From: Mycolicibacterium vinylchloridicum
GTDB taxonomy: Bacteria > Actinomycetota > Actinomycetes > Mycobacteriales > Mycobacteriaceae
Reading direction: 5' to 3'
NCBI RefSeq assembly: GCF_013404075.1
Contig: NZ_JACBJQ010000007.1
Location: 1 to 64,000, forward strand
Length of the DNA stretch: 64,000 nucleotides
Program-made: the position numbers and the translations under genes
Shown here: piece after piece, positions 61,382-64,000 of the stretch
Numbering within the stretch: position 1 is the first letter of the stretch
Layout: every line of letters begins with the position of its first letter
The notes under the pieces: generated by a model
Seen by the model: only the letters and a program-made list of their open reading frames with translations
Databases searched by the model: none
Told to the model about the DNA's origin: nothing

Positions 61382-61858
61382 GTGTCCGGTTCGCGTGTGA
61401 CCTCGCAAACCGTGCGGTACCGCGAGCGGCTCTGGGTGCCGTGGTGGTGGTGGCCGCTCGGCCTGGGGCTGGCAGCACTGATCGCCAAGGAAGTCACCAT
61501 GGGTGTGCGCACGCTGCCCGTCTGGCTGCCCTACTCGCTGCTGGGCGCCGTCGCGGTCGGCGTATTGCTGTGGCTGAGTCGCACCGAGGTCCGGGTGGTC
61601 ACCGATGGAGCCGACGTCGAACTGTGGGCCGGTCAGGCCCACCTGCCCATGTCGGTGGTGTCGCGCTCGGCGGAGATTCCCCGTACGGCCAAGTCGGCGG
61701 CGCTGGGCCGCCAACTCGATCCGGCCGCCTACGTCGTGCACCGGGGCTGGATCGGCCCGCTGGTCCTGGTCGTCCTCGACGATCCGGACGACCCGACGCC
61801 ATATTGGCTGGTCAGCGCCCGCCACCCCGATCGGGTGCTGTCCGCGCTGAGGACCTGA
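61382..61858 (+). CDS. DUF3093 membrane protein (Rv2698-like)
   Basis: 158 residues from GTG 61382 (GTG 61397 is another option). [21 protein letters not shown] is the first helix with a four-Trp run, then a second helix ([15 protein letters not shown]) and a cytosolic domain ([39 protein letters not shown]). Divergent from dut by 25 bp. Function unknown. Confidence 0.87.
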   Translation: MSGSRVTSQTVRYRERLWVPWWWWPLGLGLAALIAKEVTMGVRTLPVWLPYSLLGAVAVGVLLWLSRTEVRVVTDGADVELWAGQAHLPMSVVSRSAEIPRTAKSAALGRQLDPAAYVVHRGWIGPLVLVVLDDPDDPTPYWLVSARHPDRVLSALRT

Positions 61859-61917
61859 TTGTCCCGCTCCTCCTCAGCCAGGCCCCTCGGCAGCATCGTC
61901 GCGGGACGGGAGCTGAG

Positions 61918-62220
61918 CTACGCGGCGCAGTCCGTGCAGATCATCACGCCGTTCTTGTCGCTGGCGAGCCGGCTGCGGTGATGCACCAGGAAACAACTCG
62001 AGCAGGTGAACTCGTCGGCCTGTTTCGGAACAACCCGGACTGACAACTCCTCGCCGGACAGGTCAGCGCCCGGCAGCTCGAAATTCTCGGCGGAATCGGT
62101 TTCGTCGACATCGACAACGGCCGACTGCGCCTCGTTGCGGCGTGCCTTCAGCTCCTCGAGCGAATCCTCAGAGACCTCGTCGGTCTCGGTGCGCCGTGGG
62201 GCGTCGTAGTCGGTAGCCAT
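61918..62220 (-). CDS. DUF4193 protein with CxxC zinc motifs (Rv2699c-like)
   Basis: 100 residues from ATG 62220. Acidic N-terminal half (SEDSLEELKARRNEAQS) and a C-terminal zinc-ribbon-like region: CSSC...HHRSRLASDKNGVMICTDCAA, i.e. two CxxC pairs. RNA-polymerase-binding or DNA-binding roles have been considered for such ribbons; function unknown. Divergent from cei. Common in actinobacteria. Confidence 0.9.
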   Translation of the reverse strand: MATDYDAPRRTETDEVSEDSLEELKARRNEAQSAVVDVDETDSAENFELPGADLSGEELSVRVVPKQADEFTCSSCFLVHHRSRLASDKNGVMICTDCAA

Positions 62221-62389
62221 CTCTTGTCCCCTCCAAACCTCAGCATGGCTTTGTATCAGCGTCGAACGGATCCACCAAACAATTCGTGCCCAGATCACCC
62301 ATATCTGCGTGTGATTTACGTCACACAGATTGATCTGGTTCAACGGGCGTGTTCCGCGGGCCCCCACCCACTGCCTCTAGAGTGCATCC

Positions 62390-63040
62390 GTGGTCGCTCA
62401 AATCACAGAGGGCACGGCCTTCGACAAGAACGGTCGTCCGTTCCGTCGGCGCAACTACCTGCCCGGAATCATCGCCCTCGGCGTCATGTTCGCGATCACC
62501 GCCGTGGTGTGGGCGTTCGTGCTGACCCGCCCGGTCGACGTGCGCGAGGCGGCGACCTGCAACCCGCCGCCACCGGCCACCGACCCGGCCGCCCCCAAGC
62601 TCGGCGAACAGGTGTCGCACGCCTCGATGCTCGACGTCGCCCCGGCCAAGCTCGTGGACACCAAGATCCGGGTTCTCAACGCCAGCGGCCAGGGCGGTCA
62701 GGCCGGCGAAGTCGCAGGCGCCCTGCGGGACCTCGGCTTCGCCCAGCCCACCGCGGCCAACGATCCGATCTATGCCAGCACCCGGCTGACCTGCCAGGGC
62801 CAGATCCGCTTCGGTTCCAGCGGCCGGGCCGGTGCGGCAGCGGTCTGGCTGGTGGCGCCCTGCGTCGAGCTGTTCCAGGACGACCGCAAGGACGATTCGG
62901 TGGATCTCGCGATCGGCACCGACTTCACCACGCTGGCGCACAGCGACGACATCGACGCCGTGCTGGCCGGCCTGCGCCCGGATGCCACCGAAACCGCCGA
63001 CTCGGCGCTGGTGACCAAGATCCACAACGGCACCTGCTGA
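62390..63040 (+). CDS. cei: Cei-like cell envelope integrity protein (Rv2700)
   Basis: 216 residues from GTG 62390. One membrane helix (YLPGIIALGVMFAITAVVWAF) followed by an extracytoplasmic LytR_C-like domain (VDTKIRVLNASGQGGQAGEV, YASTRLTCQGQIRFG). Cys residues CNPPP, LTCQG, APCVE and NGTC suggest disulphides. M. tuberculosis Rv2700 (Cei) supports envelope integrity. The region 62221-62389 upstream probably holds its promoter and that of DUF4193. Confidence 0.88.
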   Translation: MVAQITEGTAFDKNGRPFRRRNYLPGIIALGVMFAITAVVWAFVLTRPVDVREAATCNPPPPATDPAAPKLGEQVSHASMLDVAPAKLVDTKIRVLNASGQGGQAGEVAGALRDLGFAQPTAANDPIYASTRLTCQGQIRFGSSGRAGAAAVWLVAPCVELFQDDRKDDSVDLAIGTDFTTLAHSDDIDAVLAGLRPDATETADSALVTKIHNGTC

Positions 63041-63044
63041 GCGG

Positions 63045-63893
63045 CTATGGCAGCGGCCGTAAGCCTCCGGCGCGTTCCAGCGCCTCGCTGAGCGCGGCCG
63101 CGATACCGGGCGCCGCGGCCACCGCCAACCCGCCTTCCTCGTCGACGGGCGGCAGCTCCACCAGCGCGCCCGCTTCGGCCGCGATGAGCGCCCCGGCCGC
63201 CCAGTCCCAGACATGCAGGCCGTGCTCGTAGTGAGCGTCGAGGCGTCCCGCGGCGACCAGGCACAGATCCAGTGCCGCCGACCCGATCCGGCGGATGTCC
63301 CGTATCTGCGGCAGCAGCCTGGCCAGGATCTCGGACTGTTCGGCGCGCCGCTGCGGGGCGTAACCGAACCCGGTGCCCACCAGCGCCATCGACAGCTCGG
63401 TCACCGCACTGCAGCGAAGGGTTCGGCGCTGCCCGTCGCGCTGCACGTGGGCACCGTGACCCGCGGCCGCCGAGTACACGTCACCGCTGACCACATCGAC
63501 GACTGCCCCCGCGACCGGCACGCCGCCGAGCTGTGCGCCGATCGAAATCGCGTACGCCGGAATGCCGTAGACGAAGTTGACCGTCCCGTCGATCGGGTCG
63601 ATCACCCAGCAGACTCCGGCGTCCGCACCGACCGCCGGACCGCCGCCCTCCTCGCCGAGGATCGCCTCACCGGGCCGTAGTGCGGCCAGCCGATCCCGCA
63701 CGAGCAGTTCGGTTTCGGTGTCCACAATGGTCACCGGGTCGGTTGGCGTGCTCTTGGTGTGGACTGATTCCGAGCCGAACGCGTCGCGCTCGTCGCCGAG
63801 GATCTCGCCGCGCCGGCGGCGGACGAATGCGGCGGCTTCGGCGGCCAACTGCTCGGCCACCTCCCGTAATTGCTCAGGCCGGTTGTCGGTCAC
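63045..63893 (-). CDS. suhB: inositol-1-monophosphatase-family SuhB (Rv2701c)
   Basis: 282 residues from GTG 63893. Metal site motif I is GEEGGGPAV, motif II WVIDPIDGTVNFVYG, and motif III WDWAAGALIAAEAGAL. It dephosphorylates inositol phosphates for phosphatidylinositol and mycothiol precursors. Convergent with cei, 4 bp between stops. The next gene, on plus, is probably ppgK. Confidence 0.93.
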   Translation of the reverse strand: MTDNRPEQLREVAEQLAAEAAAFVRRRRGEILGDERDAFGSESVHTKSTPTDPVTIVDTETELLVRDRLAALRPGEAILGEEGGGPAVGADAGVCWVIDPIDGTVNFVYGIPAYAISIGAQLGGVPVAGAVVDVVSGDVYSAAAGHGAHVQRDGQRRTLRCSAVTELSMALVGTGFGYAPQRRAEQSEILARLLPQIRDIRRIGSAALDLCLVAAGRLDAHYEHGLHVWDWAAGALIAAEAGALVELPPVDEEGGLAVAAAPGIAAALSEALERAGGLRPLP

Positions 63894-63974
63894 CGGCTTA
63901 TCGCAGCACAGAGGGGCGCACAGCCACTAGTGTGGGCAATCGCGCAGACCGCCCGCCTCGCCGAGGAGCAGCCC

Positions 63975-64000
63975 ATGCCAGAGACCGAACCTCCCACCCC
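63975..64000 (+). CDS. ppgK: start of probable polyphosphate glucokinase (partial)
   Basis: ATG 63975 follows a GAGGAG site and gives MPETEPPT, open to the window end. In M. tuberculosis ppgK (Rv2702) follows suhB, divergently, before sigA. Only eight codons are visible, so the identity rests on synteny. Confidence 0.45.

Noticed and set aside
1..64000. CRISPR array, insertion sequence or prophage
   Set aside because: No regularly spaced repeats, transposase, integrase or phage structural genes seen on either strand.

Overview
The window is about 64 kb of high-GC actinobacterial DNA, almost certainly from an environmental, rapid-grower-type Mycobacterium/Mycolicibacterium. The evidence is direct gene recognition (aftC, ceoB/ceoC, hemQ-hemY-hemE, dut, cei, suhB, fadD15, an MPT64-like secreted protein, DUF4193/DUF3710/DUF3093 proteins) and gene order. 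From about 32.4 kb to the right end the order follows the M. tuberculosis block Rv2670c to Rv2701c as I remember it. The main departures are three tandem GGDEF-EAL genes in place of Rv2675c, no echA15 between hemE and the DUF3000 gene, and an extra nhaA next to dxs. The homologues of Rv2683/Rv2684 lie elsewhere in this window, at 22-24 kb. I see no insertion sequence, prophage, CRISPR array or rRNA.

Layout, left part (0-32 kb, accessory). 0.1-7 kb: a DUF35 protein without Zn-ribbon cysteines, an anti-sigma kinase/STAS antagonist pair, a P450, a small coiled-coil protein, an HdeA-like lipoprotein, an MPT64/RsiV-like secreted protein and a GAF-EAL phosphodiesterase. 6.8-7.35 kb: four tRNAs (Val-CAC on minus; Gly-GCC, Cys-GCA, Val-GAC on plus). 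7.7-13.7 kb: secreted proteins, a second P450, fadD15 with a free-standing EF-Tu domain-2 protein, an SRPBCC protein, and an HTH + Clp-N protein preceded by two perfect palindromes. 13.7-19.1 kb: a minus-strand redox locus (two-component system, proline-rich membrane protein, ApbE, haem-type membrane protein, NuoF-like protein, ferredoxin). 19.3-25.9 kb: an SRPBCC/membrane/MgtC-DUF4010 operon, a DUF5994 gene, a cation-transport operon (CPA1 antiporter, CBS protein, ArsB/NhaD permease) and two small conserved proteins. 26-32.4 kb: an alanine-dehydrogenase-like/N5-carboxyethylornithine-synthase-like gene with no canonical start, a GNAT acetyltransferase, and a 1377-residue multidomain sensor (hybrid histidine kinase, receiver, PP2C phosphatase, RsbW-type kinase) with a STAS gene overlapping its end.

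Layout, right part (32.4-64 kb, conserved core). zapE, a RibD-type reductase, an alpha/beta-hydrolase-like lipoprotein, aftC and msrB; three GGDEF-EAL genes directly downstream of hemE-hemY-hemQ; DUF3000 and an RNase-D-like exonuclease; dxs, nhaA, an RNA uracil methyltransferase and an APC permease; divergent ceoB-ceoC (K+ uptake regulators); then DUF3159, OB-fold, alpha/beta hydrolase, DUF3710, dut, DUF3093, DUF4193, cei, suhB and the first codons of a probable ppgK.

Themes. Signalling is dense: two partner-switching (RsbW/STAS) modules, one of them fused to a phosphorelay; four EAL proteins, three with GGDEF; and one classical two-component pair. Core metabolism includes coproporphyrin-type haem synthesis, isoprenoid entry (dxs), cell-wall arabinan (aftC) and dUTP control (dut). 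The most unusual items are the giant sensor-phosphatase, the redox operon with no recognisable flavinylation target, the palindrome-controlled Clp-N gene, the GGDEF-EAL triplet behind the haem genes, and a dispersed 40-bp repeat that supplies stop codons at convergent gene ends.
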